A stretch of 64,000 bases of DNA from an uncultured Caulobacterales bacterium. GTDB taxonomy: Bacteria > Pseudomonadota > Alphaproteobacteria > Caulobacterales > Caulobacteraceae. The position numbers and the translations under genes are program-made. Shown in pieces: positions 44,840 to 55,329 of this stretch. Each line of letters opens with the position of its first letter. Positions within the stretch are counted from its first letter, which is position 1. The notes under the pieces are model-generated. The model was not told the origin of the DNA, ran no database searches, and was given only the letters and a program-made list of their open reading frames with translations. The stretch lies in NCBI GenBank assembly GCA_903884425.1, contig CAISEP010000002.1:1-64000 (forward strand), read 5' to 3'.

Positions 44840-47373
44840 GCGAGCCCCGCCAGCTTCACGTTCGGCGTCGCATTGGCCCCCTGCAGGAAGTAGCGGTCGG
44901 CCACGGCGGTGGACAGGCGCAGCAGGTCCTGCTCCAGCCCCAGGATCACGGGGGTGTCCAGGTGCTGGGCCTCCTCGATCTCCACCCGGGTCGCCAGGGA
45001 CAGGGTGATGCGCCGGGGCTCCTCCATCATGCCGTCCTCCACCAGGGTCGGAAGGGCGGCGAGGTGTTCCTTCACCGCAAACACCTGGAAGGCGATGGAG
45101 CGGGTGTTGAACGGGTCCAGCACCACCATGTCCTTCACCGGCGTCATGGCCAGCCCCACCAGATAGCGGGCGCGATAGGTGATCTGGCTGTCGGCCAGGT
45201 CCAGCAGCAGGTCGAGATCGTCCGTCGTCGCCCCCTTGTGGGCGAGCGTCCGGACGAAGCGGCAGGTATTGATCGCCCGCTCGATCCGTCGGCCCATGTC
45301 GAGGAAGCGCCAGCCCGCCCCGCGGTTCATGTTCTCCTGGGCGAGGCCCGCCAGCGCCGCCAGCCGCTGCAGGGCCTGCTCCGCCTGACCCAGCGCCGCG
45401 GCCTCCGACACGGTCTGGCGGGCACCGTCCACCAGCACGTTCTCGAGGTCGAGCAGCAAGGTCCAGAAGTCCGAGGACAGGCGCTCGCGCATGCTCGACG
45501 CCGTGCGCCGGGCCGCCCGCACAAGATAGATGACGGAGCCATAGGCCCCTTCGTCGTGCAGCGTGTCCCGGGCCGCGTCCAGCGCCCGGCCGCCCAGGGC
45601 GTCCTTGTCCAGCGCCCCCCAGTCGATCAGCAGCTTCTGCAGGCAGGCGAGCGTCTCGCCGCTGGAATGCACCGCCTGTTCGGAATCCATCAGGCTGGCG
45701 CACAGGCTGCGCACCAGCCGAAGCGTCGCCTCCGCCCGCTCCAGATAGCGGCCGAGCCAGTAGAGATTGTCCGCCGCCCGGCTGGGCAGGCGGCCCTGGA
45801 TGCGGCGGACCTTCACGTCATCCGCGCCGGACAGCAGGGTGACCCGCTCCACCGGCCGGTCGCCCAGCACCCACACGTCCGCGCTCTGCGCTCCCTCGCC
45901 CATGGAGATGGCCCGGGCGTCGGGCTTCAGCGCCGTGCGGCAGAAGCCGCCGGGCATGATCTTCAGCCCGTCCGGCGTGGCGGCGGCATAGACCCGCAGG
46001 ACGAAGGGCGCCGCCTCCAGCCGACCCTCGCGCAGGACGGGGGTGGTGGACAGGCGCACCACCTCCTGCCCCACCACGTCGCCGGGGCGGTCCTGCAGCC
46101 GGGCGAGCAGGGCGTCCCGCTGGGTCGCGTCCAGGTCGGCGAGCATCCGGGGGCTGGAGAACAGCTGCTCGACCCCGGTGGTGTTGAAGGCGGACGCAAT
46201 GGCCAGGTCGTCCAGCCGGTCCTCCACCAGGGCCCGCTCCCGGGGCTGGCCGCACCACCAGGTGGCCACGTTCGGCATCTTCAGCTCCTCGCCCAGCAGG
46301 CGGCGGCAGAGCATGGGCATGAAGCCGAGCAGGGCCTTGGACTCCAGCACGCCGGAGCCGGGCATGTTGACCACCGCCACCCCGCCCGCGCGCACCGCAT
46401 CCATCATCCCCGGCGTGCCGAGGTGGGAGGCGCTGTTCAGCTCCAGCGGATCGATGAAGTCGGCATCCACCCGGCGCAGGATCACGTCGGCGCGCTTCAG
46501 CCCCTCGATGGTGCGGACATAGACCTTGCCCTGGCGGACCACCAGGTCCTCCCCCTCCACCAGCAGCAGGCCCAGATAGCGGGCGAGATGCGCCTGCTCG
46601 AAATAGGTCTCGCTATAGGGGCCGGGGGTGAGCAGGCAGATGCGCGGGTCGGCCCGCCCCGCCGTGGCGGCCAGGCCCTTGCGCAGGTCGTCGAAGAAGC
46701 CCGCCAGCCGCTGCACGTTCATGGCGTTGTAGAGATTGGGGAAGGCGCGGCTGAGGACCAGCCGGTTCTCCAGCGCGTAACCCGCCCCGGACGGGGCCTG
46801 GGCCCGGTCATCCAGCACCCACCAGCGCCCGTCCGGGCCGCGGCCGAGGTCCGCGGCATAGAGCTGCAGATAGCGGTCCCCCGGCGGCTTCACCCCCTGC
46901 ATGGCCCGCAGGAAGTCCGGGCTGCCGGTCAGGGCCGCGGCGGGCAGGGCCCCGTTGGCCACCAGGGCGCCCTGGCCATAGATGTCCCGCAGGATGGCTT
47001 CCATCAGGTTGGCGCGCTGCTCCACCCCTTCGACGATCTGCGACCAGTCGGCCTCCGTCAGGATCAGGGGCAGCGGGCTGAGCGGCCAGGTGCGCTCCGT
47101 CTCCTCCCCGTAGATGCGATAGGAGACGCCGGTGTCGCGGATGTGCCGGGTGGCGAGGCTGAAGCGGCTGCGGAACTCCTGGTCCGGATATTCCGCGAAA
47201 TGGCCGAGGAAGTTCAGCCAGTGGTCCCGCGGCCGCCCCGTGGCGTCGAGCAGCTCGTCCGGAATCCCGGCCAGCGGCCGGTAGTCACGCAGCCAGCCGG
47301 ACAGGCGCTGGGCCGCGGCGGCGTCGAGATCGGCCTTCTGGGCGGCGCTGGCGGCCCGGCGGTCAGTGACCAT
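44836..47373 (-). CDS. Circularly permuted ATP-grasp protein fused to alpha-E domain
   Basis: An 845-residue fusion. Residues about 40-480 are a circularly permuted ATP-grasp ligase ([51 protein letters not shown]), and about 510-845 the helical alpha-E domain ([26 protein letters not shown]). In related genomes these are often two genes; here they are one. Predicted to form amide bonds using ATP. The ATG at 47373 overlaps the upstream gene's stop by 11 bases; the 5' extension to 47430 begins with TTG and is discarded. Confidence 0.92.
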   Translation of the reverse strand: MVTDRRAASAAQKADLDAAAAQRLSGWLRDYRPLAGIPDELLDATGRPRDHWLNFLGHFAEYPDQEFRSRFSLATRHIRDTGVSYRIYGEETERTWPLSPLPLILTEADWSQIVEGVEQRANLMEAILRDIYGQGALVANGALPAAALTGSPDFLRAMQGVKPPGDRYLQLYAADLGRGPDGRWWVLDDRAQAPSGAGYALENRLVLSRAFPNLYNAMNVQRLAGFFDDLRKGLAATAGRADPRICLLTPGPYSETYFEQAHLARYLGLLLVEGEDLVVRQGKVYVRTIEGLKRADVILRRVDADFIDPLELNSASHLGTPGMMDAVRAGGVAVVNMPGSGVLESKALLGFMPMLCRRLLGEELKMPNVATWWCGQPRERALVEDRLDDLAIASAFNTTGVEQLFSSPRMLADLDATQRDALLARLQDRPGDVVGQEVVRLSTTPVLREGRLEAAPFVLRVYAAATPDGLKIMPGGFCRTALKPDARAISMGEGAQSADVWVLGDRPVERVTLLSGADDVKVRRIQGRLPSRAADNLYWLGRYLERAEATLRLVRSLCASLMDSEQAVHSSGETLACLQKLLIDWGALDKDALGGRALDAARDTLHDEGAYGSVIYLVRAARRTASSMRERLSSDFWTLLLDLENVLVDGARQTVSEAAALGQAEQALQRLAALAGLAQENMNRGAGWRFLDMGRRIERAINTCRFVRTLAHKGATTDDLDLLLDLADSQITYRARYLVGLAMTPVKDMVVLDPFNTRSIAFQVFAVKEHLAALPTLVEDGMMEEPRRITLSLATRVEIEEAQHLDTPVILGLEQDLLRLSTAVADRYFLQGANATPNVKLAGLA

Positions 47374-50300
47374 GGGCGGGTCGCGTCGGGCTGCGGGTCC
47401 GGAGGTCGAGGGTCGTGGGGAACTCTCCAAGGGGCTCGGGCGGCGGCGGTGTCACCCGGCCGGGGCTGTGGCCATGGGACTGGAACCGCGCCTTGCGCCG
47501 CGCCTCCGCCTCGTAGGAATTGACAGGAAACGTATCATAGCTGCGCCCGCCGGGATGCGCGACCGAATACACGCAACCGCCGAGGGACCGCTGATTGGCC
47601 CGGTCGAGGATGTCGAAGGTGAGCGGCGCATCCACCGGCAGGGTCGGGTGCAGGCCGCTGGGCAGCTTCCACGCCTTGAAGCGCACCCCCGCCACCGCCT
47701 CCAGCGACACGCCGGTGGGGGTCATGGGCAGGGCCCGGCCGTTGCAGGTGATCACGTGCCGCGCCGGGTTGAAGCCGTTGGCCTTCACCTGCAGCCGCTC
47801 GACGGAGCTGTCGACGAAGCGCACGGTCCCGCCGCCGGTATTCTCCTCCCCCGTCACGTGCCAGGGCTCCAGGGCATGGCGGATCTCCAGCCCCACCCCG
47901 CCATAGTGCACCTCCCCATGCACCGGGAAGCGGAAGGCGCGCTGGGCCTCGAACCAGTCGCTGCGGAAGGGGTAGCCCGCTGCCGTCAGGTCGGCCAGCA
48001 CGTCCTGCAGATCGGCCCAGACATAGTGTTCCAGCATGAAGCGGTCGTGCAGGGCGGTGCCCCAGCGCACCAGCGGCCCCTGCTGCGGGGTCTTCCACAC
48101 ATGGGCGACAATGGCCCGGATCAGCAGCTGCTGCGCCAGGTTCATCCGCGCGTCCGGCGGCATCTCGAAGCCGCGCATTTCCAGGAGGCCCAGCCGACCG
48201 GTGGGGCCGTCGGGGGAATAGAGCTTGTCGATGCAGATCTCGCTGCGGTGGGTGTTGCCCGCCACGTCGGTCAGCAGGTTGCGCAAGAGCCGGTCCACCA
48301 GCCAGGGGGGCGGCGTGTCCCCCTCCCCGCCCAGGTCCGGCGGGGCGGGCATGTGGTCGAGCGCGATGTCCAGCTCGTAGAGGGTGTCGTGCCGCGCCTC
48401 GTCCACCCGCGGTGCCTGGCTGGTGGGGCCGATGAACAGACCCGAGAACAGATAGGACAGGGACGGGTGCCGCTGCCAGTAGAGCAGCAGGCTCTTCAGC
48501 ACGTCAGGCCGCCGCAGGAAGGGGGAATCCGCCGGATTGGCCGCCCCCATCACCACATGCGCCCCGCCGCCGGTGCCCGTGTGGCGGCCGTCGATCATGA
48601 ACTTGTCGGCCCCCAGGCGGCAGGCGCGGGCGTCCTCATAGACGCCGGTGGTGATGGCCACCGCCTCGTCCCAGCTGGCGGCGGGATGGACGTTCACCTC
48701 GATCACGCCGGGGTCCGGGGTCACCTTCAGCACCGCCACCCGGTGATCGTCGGGCGGGGTGTAGCCCTCCAGCCGGATCGCCAGGCCATCGGCGGCCATC
48801 TCGATCTCGGCCACCAGCTCGAAATAGTCCTCCGCCGTGGCGACGGGGGGCATGAACACATAGAGCCAGTCCTCCCGCACCTGCACCGACAGGGCGGTGC
48901 GGACGATGGGGGCCTGGGCCGCCCGGCTGGCGCGCACCGCCTTCGGCTTCGCGGGCGTGGGCCGGGCATGGATGGCACCGAAGTCGGGCAAGGGGCCGCG
49001 ATCCTCGAAGGGATCGGGATTGACGATGTAGGGATAGTCGTCGGGCGCCACGGGCGGCAGGCTGCCCAGCGGCAGGCGCAGACCCACGGGTGAGTCCCCC
49101 GGCAGCAGGAACAGCTGCCCCCGGCGGAAGCGCCAGGCCTCGCTCAGCCAGCCTTCCCCTTCCCGCCGGGCCAGGGACTTGCGGAGCGGCAGCACATGGC
49201 CGACGGCCTTGGACAGGCCCCCCTCCATGGCCTTGCGCAGGGTGTCGCGGGTGAAGGCGCCGTCGAGCTCTGCCTCGTCCAGGGTAACGCCCTCGGGCAG
49301 GTCCGCTTCCACCTTGATCCAGTGCAGCGGATCCTCCCGCGCGGGCAGGATATGGCTCGCCTCCACCGAAAGCCGGGCCGCCAGCCGCTGCAGGAAGGCG
49401 AGGCCGTCGGCCGGCCTGGGGGTGCGGCGCTTCACCGGCGCCTCTGCCCCGCCGCGCCAGACGGGCTTGCCGTCCTTGCGCCAGTAGAGGCCCAGCGCCC
49501 AGCGGGGCAGCGGCTCCCCCGGATACCACTTGCCCTGTCCGTGGTGCAGCATGCCGCCGGGGCCGAAGCGGTCGCGCAGCCGCTGCATCAGCTGGCCCGC
49601 GATCACCGGCTTGGTGGGGCCGGACGCCGCGGTGTTCCACTCCGCCGCCTCGAAGTCATCCACGGAGACGAAGGTCGGCTCGCCCCCCATGGTCAGACGC
49701 ACGTCCCCGGCGGCCAGGTCCGCCTCCACCTGTCGGCCGAGCGCGTCCAGTTCGTCCCACACCGCATCCTCGAAGGGTTTGGTGATGCGGATCGGCTCCA
49801 CCAGCCGGGTGACGGTCATCTCGAAGCTGAAGTCCGTCTCCGCATAGCCCGCCAGCCCGGTGATCGGCGCGCAGGAGCGGTAGTGCGGCGCGGCGGCGAG
49901 CGGCAGGTGCCCCTCCCCGCACAAGAGGCCGGAGGTGGCGTCGAAGCCGATCCAGCCGGCGCCGGGGATGTAGACCTCCGCCCAGGCGTGCAGGTCGGTG
50001 AAGTCCTGCCGTGTGCCCACCGGCCCCTCGATGGGGTCGATGTCCGCCACCAGCTGGATCAGGTAGCCGCTGACGAACCGGGCGGCGAGGCCCAGCTTGC
50101 GCAGCATCTGCACCAGCAGCCAGGCGCTGTCGCGGCAGGAGCCGGAGCCGAGGCGAAGCGTCTCGTCCGGGGTCTGCACCCCCGGCTCCATCCGCACCAG
50201 ATAGCGCACGTCCTGCTGCAAGGCCGCGTTCAGCCCCACCAGGAAGTTGACGGTGCCCAGGCCCTCGGGCTGGAGGGCTGCGACACGGGCGTCCAGCAGG

Positions 50301-50674
50301 GGCCCGTCCTCGTCCACCTGCAGATAGGCGACGAGATCGGCCTTCAGGTCCTCGTCATAGGCAAAGGGCAGGGTCTCGGCATAGGGCTCGACGAAGAAGT
50401 CGAAGGGATTGACCACCTTCATCTCGGCGGTCAGGTCGACGGTGACGCTGAACTCCCGGGTGGGCTCTGGGAACACCAGCCGCGCCAGCCAGTTGCCGTG
50501 GGGGTCCTGCTGCCAGTTGATGAAGTGGTCGGCCGGGACGATCTTCAGGGAATAGCTGGGGATCACCGTCGGGCAGTGGGGCGCCGGGCGCAGGCGCACC
50601 ACGTGGGGCCCGAGCTCCACCGGCCGGTCGTAGCGGTACCGGGTGACGTGGTGCAGGGCGGCGATGACCGACAG
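47363..50674 (-). CDS. Transglutaminase-DUF2126 fusion, apparent CTG start
   Basis: An approximately 1103-residue protein. The N-terminal third is a transglutaminase-like domain ([43 protein letters not shown]) and the rest is DUF2126 ([45 protein letters not shown]). The family N-terminus, corresponding to [20 protein letters not shown], lies upstream of the first GTG (50620). The only start that includes it is CTG at 50674, which has a perfect AAGGAGG five bases before it. First gene of the three-gene operon. Confidence 0.9.
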   Translation of the reverse strand: MSVIAALHHVTRYRYDRPVELGPHVVRLRPAPHCPTVIPSYSLKIVPADHFINWQQDPHGNWLARLVFPEPTREFSVTVDLTAEMKVVNPFDFFVEPYAETLPFAYDEDLKADLVAYLQVDEDGPLLDARVAALQPEGLGTVNFLVGLNAALQQDVRYLVRMEPGVQTPDETLRLGSGSCRDSAWLLVQMLRKLGLAARFVSGYLIQLVADIDPIEGPVGTRQDFTDLHAWAEVYIPGAGWIGFDATSGLLCGEGHLPLAAAPHYRSCAPITGLAGYAETDFSFEMTVTRLVEPIRITKPFEDAVWDELDALGRQVEADLAAGDVRLTMGGEPTFVSVDDFEAAEWNTAASGPTKPVIAGQLMQRLRDRFGPGGMLHHGQGKWYPGEPLPRWALGLYWRKDGKPVWRGGAEAPVKRRTPRPADGLAFLQRLAARLSVEASHILPAREDPLHWIKVEADLPEGVTLDEAELDGAFTRDTLRKAMEGGLSKAVGHVLPLRKSLARREGEGWLSEAWRFRRGQLFLLPGDSPVGLRLPLGSLPPVAPDDYPYIVNPDPFEDRGPLPDFGAIHARPTPAKPKAVRASRAAQAPIVRTALSVQVREDWLYVFMPPVATAEDYFELVAEIEMAADGLAIRLEGYTPPDDHRVAVLKVTPDPGVIEVNVHPAASWDEAVAITTGVYEDARACRLGADKFMIDGRHTGTGGGAHVVMGAANPADSPFLRRPDVLKSLLLYWQRHPSLSYLFSGLFIGPTSQAPRVDEARHDTLYELDIALDHMPAPPDLGGEGDTPPPWLVDRLLRNLLTDVAGNTHRSEICIDKLYSPDGPTGRLGLLEMRGFEMPPDARMNLAQQLLIRAIVAHVWKTPQQGPLVRWGTALHDRFMLEHYVWADLQDVLADLTAAGYPFRSDWFEAQRAFRFPVHGEVHYGGVGLEIRHALEPWHVTGEENTGGGTVRFVDSSVERLQVKANGFNPARHVITCNGRALPMTPTGVSLEAVAGVRFKAWKLPSGLHPTLPVDAPLTFDILDRANQRSLGGCVYSVAHPGGRSYDTFPVNSYEAEARRKARFQSHGHSPGRVTPPPPEPLGEFPTTLDLRTRSPTRPAHGH

Positions 50675-50797
50675 TTTGGCCTCCTTTAAGTCGCCGAGAC
50701 GGTTTCACCCGCTGCGGGGCTTGTCCACCCGCGATCGGCGGCGGGCTGCGGGGTGCTGCATTTTTGGGCAGTGCCGTGGGGGTTGGGGGGTGCCAAG

Positions 50798-50890
50798 TCC
50801 TGACCGAGGTTCCCGGGTCTTCGCCCGGGAATGACGACTATCAAATCAAATCGTCATTCCCGCCCTTGAGGCGGGAACCTTGTTCCGGAC
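50798..50890. repeat. REP-like paired hairpin, copy A
   Basis: Begins TCCTGACCGAGG and ends GTTCCGGAC. Two inward-facing hairpins: GGTTCCCGGG with CCCGGGAA, then GTCATTCCCGCC with GGCGGGAACC, joined by an AT-rich spacer. Copies B and C share the order and the core words. Confidence 0.85.
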
Positions 50891-50901
50891 GTGGCGCTTT
50901 A

Positions 50902-51003
50902 TCCTGACCGAGGTTCCCGGGTCTTCGCCCGGGAATGACGATTCACATTATTTTTCAACTCGTCATTCCCGGCCTCGAGCCGGGAACCTCCCTCCGGACA
51001 TGG
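50902..51003. repeat. REP-like paired hairpin, copy B
   Basis: Same element as copy A 11 bases on, with an identical left hairpin and a variant right one (CCCGGC...GCCGGG). It ends four bases before the stop of the flavin monooxygenase gene. Confidence 0.85.
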
Positions 51004-51006
51004 CCC

Positions 51007-52074
51007 TCACCCCAACGACAACGCCCCGTGGTTCATCCGCGGCAGCACATGCCGCGCGAACAGGTCCGCCTCGGCCGCGTGGGGATAGCCGGACAGGATG
51101 AAGGCCTCGATGCCCAGGGCCTTGTAGGCCTCGAGCTTGGCCAACACCTGGTCCGGATCGCCGACGATCGCCGCGCCGCAGCCGGACCGGGCGCGGCCGA
51201 CGCCGGTCCACAGATTGGCCTCGGCATAGCCGTCATCCGACGCCGCCTCCCGCAGCTCCGCCTGGCGGCGCACGCCGACGGACTGGCTGTCCAAGGACTT
51301 GGCGCGGATCTCCGCCCCGGTCCCGTCGTCGAGGCGGGAGATCAGCCGGTCTGCCGCCGCCCGGGCCGCGGCCTCGGTCTCGCGCACGATCACATGGGCG
51401 CGGTAGCCGAACTTCAGCACCCGGCCCTTCTTGGCCGCGCGGGCCTTCATGTCGGCGATGATCTCGGCCACCGCCTCCATCCGGTCGGGCCACATCAGGA
51501 ACACGTCGGCTCCCTCCGCCGCCGCCTCCCGCGCGTCCTCGGACAGGCCGCCGAAATAGAAGGGCGGGGCCTTGCCGGAGACCGTGCCGATCCGCGGCGG
51601 GTCGAGCTTCAGCTTGTAGAACTCCCCGTCATGGTCGAGGGGCTGGCCGTTCAGCATCTGGCGCAGGATGGCCATCACCTCCACCGTGCGGCGATAGCGC
51701 GGGCCACCGGGAAGGGTCTCGCCGGGAATGTCGCTGGAGATGATGTTGATGGTCAGCCGCCCGCCCAGCATCTGGTCGAGGCTGGCCATCTGCCGGGCCA
51801 GCTGCGGCGGCCACATCTCCCCCACCCGCAGCGCCACCAGCAGCCGGATGCGCCGCACGATGGGGGCGATGGCGCAGGCGAAGCCCACCGGATCGATCCC
51901 CAGCTGATAGCCGGAGGGCAGCAGGATGTTGTCGAACCCGCCCTTCTCCGCCGTCAGCACGATGTTGCGGCAGTGCTCGAAGCTCGACGCCAGAGCCGGG
52001 TCCGGCTGGCCCAGGAACTCGTAGTCGTCGTCGCACAGGGCGGAGAACCAGGAAACTTCAACGGGTTTCGTCAT
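51007..52074 (-). CDS. LLM flavin-dependent sulfonate monooxygenase (SsuD/SmoC-like)
   Basis: A 355-residue luciferase-like monooxygenase. It keeps the sulfonate-pocket residues of alkanesulfonate monooxygenase SsuD: Arg225 and His227 in FGYRAHVIVRET (SsuD Arg226/His228), Arg296 in GRARSGCG (Arg297), Tyr330 and His332 in LSGYPH (Tyr331/His333). The SsuD Cys54 position has no Cys. The reaction would be cleavage of a C-S bond with FMNH2 and oxygen, giving an aldehyde and sulfite. Its gene overlaps the aldo/keto reductase gene by four bases, with a Gfo/Idh gene and MFS carrier beyond; this fits sulfoquinovose monooxygenase (SmoC), though a linear alkanesulfonate is possible. No flavin reductase (SmoA/SsuE) is in the window. 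Confidence 0.85.
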   Translation of the reverse strand: MTKPVEVSWFSALCDDDYEFLGQPDPALASSFEHCRNIVLTAEKGGFDNILLPSGYQLGIDPVGFACAIAPIVRRIRLLVALRVGEMWPPQLARQMASLDQMLGGRLTINIISSDIPGETLPGGPRYRRTVEVMAILRQMLNGQPLDHDGEFYKLKLDPPRIGTVSGKAPPFYFGGLSEDAREAAAEGADVFLMWPDRMEAVAEIIADMKARAAKKGRVLKFGYRAHVIVRETEAAARAAADRLISRLDDGTGAEIRAKSLDSQSVGVRRQAELREAASDDGYAEANLWTGVGRARSGCGAAIVGDPDQVLAKLEAYKALGIEAFILSGYPHAAEADLFARHVLPRMNHGALSLG

Positions 52075-53006
52075 GGCAGGGGCGCTCCTCTCGCAGCCGT
52101 CAGCACCGCGTACCAGTCCGCGCGGTTCAGCTTGACCTTCAGGGCGTCGCAGGCCTCGACGATGCGGGCGGGCTGCTGCGAGCCGACAATGGGCACCGGA
52201 CGGGCCGGATGGGCCATGATCCAGGCATAGGCGACCGCCGTGCGCGACACTCCTTCCCGGGCGGCGATGCGGTCGAGCTCGGCCACGACCTCCGCGGCGC
52301 GGGGCAGGCCCGTGCCGGTGGCAATGGACCCGCGGCCCAGGGGCGACCAGGCCAGCACGGCCAGGTCCGCCTCCACCGCCAGGTCCAGCACCCCGTCATA
52401 GAGGGCGTCGATGGCCAGCGCCGAGAATTCCGGCTGCAGGCTGGCCAGCGGCATGTCCATGTGCGCCATCAGGGCCCGGGTCTGGGCGACGGTGTAGTTG
52501 GACACCCCCGCCGCGCGGATCTTGCCCGCGTCCCGCAGGCGCGAGAAGGCCTCGGCCACCTCCGCCGGATGGGTCAGGTGGTCGGGGCGATGGACCTGAT
52601 ACAGGTCGACCTGCTCCACGCCCAGGCGCTTCAGCGACCCGTCGCAGGCGGCGATCAGATAATCCCTGGACGAACAGTATGGCACGCCCGGGATGATGCC
52701 GCCCTTGGTGGCCAGAACCATGCGCTGGCGCAATTCCGGCGCGTCGGCCAGCACCCGGCCGAAGATCCGCTCCGCCTCGGCAAACTGCGTCCCGTAAATC
52801 TCTGCGGTGTCGAGCAGGGTCAGGCCCGCATCCAGCGCCGTCTCCACCAGCTTCCGGGCGGGGCCAGTCTCGCCTTCCAGCCGCCACATGCCCCAGGCGA
52901 GGGCGGGAATTTGCAGCCCGCTCTTGCCGAGGGGGCGCAACCTGTGCTCGCTAGCGCCGTCGCCTCCCAATTGGGCACCGGCGACCACGAATGGATCAAG
53001 GGTCAT
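52071..53006 (-). CDS. Aldo/keto reductase (SmoB-like)
   Basis: A 311-residue AKR barrel with catalytic residues Asp and Tyr in LLDTAEIYG, Lys in LATKGG, His in QVHRPD, and the NADP-binding WSPLGRGS and IVGSQQPARI. It resembles SmoB of Agrobacterium, which reduces 6-oxo-glucose to glucose after C-S cleavage of sulfoquinovose (MWR, IYG, HRPD, AWSPLG, HPA features; from memory). The stop overlaps the monooxygenase start. The ATG at 53006 is only five bases from the divergent Gfo/Idh start; a TTG at 52940 would match the length of SmoB better and leave room for a promoter. Confidence 0.85.
   Translation of the reverse strand: MTLDPFVVAGAQLGGDGASEHRLRPLGKSGLQIPALAWGMWRLEGETGPARKLVETALDAGLTLLDTAEIYGTQFAEAERIFGRVLADAPELRQRMVLATKGGIIPGVPYCSSRDYLIAACDGSLKRLGVEQVDLYQVHRPDHLTHPAEVAEAFSRLRDAGKIRAAGVSNYTVAQTRALMAHMDMPLASLQPEFSALAIDALYDGVLDLAVEADLAVLAWSPLGRGSIATGTGLPRAAEVVAELDRIAAREGVSRTAVAYAWIMAHPARPVPIVGSQQPARIVEACDALKVKLNRADWYAVLTAARGAPLP
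52966..52975. promoter_or_regulatory. CCCAATTGGG palindrome between divergent genes
   Basis: A perfect 10-base palindrome. It lies in the first 14 codons of the reductase if the ATG 53006 is used, but in a 71-base intergenic gap if TTG 52940 is used. Candidate operator for both directions. Confidence 0.3.
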
Positions 53007-53011
53007 AGCGT

Positions 53012-54097
53012 ATGGAACCTCTTCGGATCGGACTCATCGGCGTTGGCATGATGGGTCGCGAGCATGTTCGCAACATCAAACTGTTCCCCGACGCCCGGAT
53101 CGCGGCCATCTGTGATCCCGTCGCCGAGCAGCGCGCCCTCACCCGCCAGACCCTCGGCCCCGCCGCCGATGGCGTGGCCGAATTCGAGACGGTGGAGGCC
53201 ATGGTGGCCGACGCCAAGCTGGACGCCGTGCTGGTCGTCTCCCCCAACCATACCCACCGCCGGGTGCTGGAGGCCCTGTTCGAGACCCCCTGGGCGATCC
53301 TGTGCGAAAAGCCCCTGTGCACCACCGTCGACGACGCCCGCTGGGCGGCGGAAAAGGCGGCCCGGCGCCGGGCGGTGTTCTGGACGGGGATGGAGTACCG
53401 CTTCATGCCCCCCGTGCAGCAGTTCATCACCGACATCCACAAGGGCGATGTCGGTCGGCTGCAGATGCTGACCATCCGCGAGCACCGCTTCCCCTTCCTG
53501 ACCAAGGTCGGGGACTGGAACCGCTTCAGCCGCAACACCGGCGGCACCATGGTGGAGAAGTGCTGCCACTTCTTCGACCTGATGCGGCTGATCGTGAAGG
53601 CGCACCCCAGCAAGATCTACTGCTCCGGGGCCATGGACGTGAACCACAAGACCGAGAAGTACAACGGGGAGACCCCGGACATCATCGACAACGCCTTCTG
53701 TATTGTCGATTTCGAGAACGGGGCCCGGGCGCTGCTCGACCTGTGCATGTTCGCCGAAGGGGTGGAGGAGCAGGAGGCCATCACCGCCGTGGGCGACAAG
53801 GCCCGCCTCGACGTGTTCATCCCCTCCGGCAACCTCGTTCACTCCCCCCGCGTGCCCCTGGGCCAGCCCAAGCAGGTGAGCACCACCCACGTGCCGGTGG
53901 ACCCCGCGGCGCTGGAGGCCGGCACGCACCACGGCTCGACCTATTACCAGATGCAGGCCTTCCTGGAGGCCGTGCGCGGCCGGGGTCCGGTGATCGTCAC
54001 CGCCGAGGACGGCCTGCGGGCCGTGGCCATGGGTGCCGCTGCCGAGAAGAGCGCCCGGGAGGGCCGGGTGGTCTCCCTGTCCGAATTCGGCCTCTGA
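53012..54097 (+). CDS. Gfo/Idh/MocA-family NAD-dependent protein (possible SqgA-like glycosidase)
   Basis: A 361-residue protein: Rossmann motif GVGMMG at residues 10-15, CEKP with the conserved Lys at about residue 95, substrate-domain EYRFMPP and EKCCHFFDLMR. Members include sugar dehydrogenases and NAD-dependent glycosidases such as GH109 and the sulfoquinovosidase SqgA (GH188). Beside the sulfonate monooxygenase and an MFS carrier, an SqgA-like role in freeing sulfoquinovose from its glycoside is plausible but inferred from context. AAGGG lies nine bases before the ATG. It is divergent from the reductase. Confidence 0.75.
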   Translation: MEPLRIGLIGVGMMGREHVRNIKLFPDARIAAICDPVAEQRALTRQTLGPAADGVAEFETVEAMVADAKLDAVLVVSPNHTHRRVLEALFETPWAILCEKPLCTTVDDARWAAEKAARRRAVFWTGMEYRFMPPVQQFITDIHKGDVGRLQMLTIREHRFPFLTKVGDWNRFSRNTGGTMVEKCCHFFDLMRLIVKAHPSKIYCSGAMDVNHKTEKYNGETPDIIDNAFCIVDFENGARALLDLCMFAEGVEEQEAITAVGDKARLDVFIPSGNLVHSPRVPLGQPKQVSTTHVPVDPAALEAGTHHGSTYYQMQAFLEAVRGRGPVIVTAEDGLRAVAMGAAAEKSAREGRVVSLSEFGL

Positions 54098-54099
54098 GC

Positions 54100-55329
54100 A
54101 TGGCACCCACCCTGCGGGACCGCCGCTGGATCATCCTCGGCTTCCTGGTGGCCGCAGCGATCATCAACTATGCGGACCGGCAGGTGATTGCCGTGCTGAA
54201 GCCGGACATCCAGCGGGAGATGGGCTGGACGGACGGGGACTACGGCACCCTGGCCTCGATCTTCCAGTTCGCGGCGGCCACGGGGCTGGTCTTCGCCGGC
54301 TGGCTGGTGGACCGGCTGGGCATCCGCTCCGCCAATCCGGTGGGGGTCGCGGCGTGGAGCCTGGCGGCCATGGGCCATGCGCTCGCCCGCACCCTGCTGC
54401 AGTTCTCCCTCGTCCGGGTGGCTCTGGGCGCGACGGAAGCCATCGGCACCCCCATGGCCATGAAGACCGTCTCGGCCCTGTTCGATGCGGACGAGCGGTC
54501 CAACGCCATCGGCCTGTCCAACGCCTCCACCAATATCGGGGCCATCGTCACCCCCCTGCTGCTGGCCCCGGTGGCGGCCCTGACCGGCTGGCGCGCGGCC
54601 TTCCTGCTGGTGGGGGGGGCCGGGCTCGTCTGGGTGCTGGCCTGGGGGCTGGCCGTGCGCAACTGGGCCCCGCCGAGCGCCTCCGCGGCCACCGCCGATG
54701 CGCCGCCGAAGACCGCCTATCGCGCCGTGCTGGCCTCCCGCACCACCTGGGCGATCATCGGGGCCAAGGCCCTGTCGGACCAGGTCTGGTGGCTGCTGCT
54801 GTTCTGGGCGCCGGACCTGTTCCACCGGGTGTTCCACTTGACCACCGCCCAGCTGGGGGTGCCGCTGGCCATCGTCTATGCCTGCGCCGCGGCGGGCTCC
54901 CTGTTCGGCGGGGCCGCGTCGGCCCGGCTGGTGAGCCGGGGCATGACGCCCGTGCGGGCGCGGCTGACCCTGATCACCGGCGCGGCGGTGGTGGCGCTGG
55001 CCATACTGGGGTCCCTGGGGGCCTCCGGTCCCCTGGTGGCGGCGGGCCTGATCGGCGTGACCCTGGCCGCGCACCAGACCTTTTCCGTCAACCTGTTCTC
55101 CCTGATCGGCGACGTGACGCCGGAGGACCGGGTGGGCTCCGTCACCAGCCTCGGGGCCCTGTTCGGCAATCTGGCGGGGATGGGCATCGTGGCCCTGGCC
55201 GGGTTCATCCTGCAGGCAAAGCTGGGCTACGCGCCCCTGGTGGGGATTGCCGGCCTGTCCTATCTGGCCGGGGCCGGGTGGCTCTGGCTCATGCTGCCGC
55301 CGGGGGTGCGGGCGCGCGCCGCGGCCTGA
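54100..55329 (+). CDS. MFS transporter, anion:cation symporter type
   Basis: A 409-residue protein with twelve predicted helices and the ACS-type signature NYADRQV in helix 1 and GWLVDRLGIR between helices 2 and 3. ACS members carry hexuronates and other sugar acids. The start is two bases after the Gfo/Idh stop, so the two are co-translated and the transporter likely brings in that enzyme's substrate, perhaps a sulfoquinovosyl compound. The last codon and stop run into REP copy C. Confidence 0.85.
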   Translation: MAPTLRDRRWIILGFLVAAAIINYADRQVIAVLKPDIQREMGWTDGDYGTLASIFQFAAATGLVFAGWLVDRLGIRSANPVGVAAWSLAAMGHALARTLLQFSLVRVALGATEAIGTPMAMKTVSALFDADERSNAIGLSNASTNIGAIVTPLLLAPVAALTGWRAAFLLVGGAGLVWVLAWGLAVRNWAPPSASAATADAPPKTAYRAVLASRTTWAIIGAKALSDQVWWLLLFWAPDLFHRVFHLTTAQLGVPLAIVYACAAAGSLFGGAASARLVSRGMTPVRARLTLITGAAVVALAILGSLGASGPLVAAGLIGVTLAAHQTFSVNLFSLIGDVTPEDRVGSVTSLGALFGNLAGMGIVALAGFILQAKLGYAPLVGIAGLSYLAGAGWLWLMLPPGVRARAAA

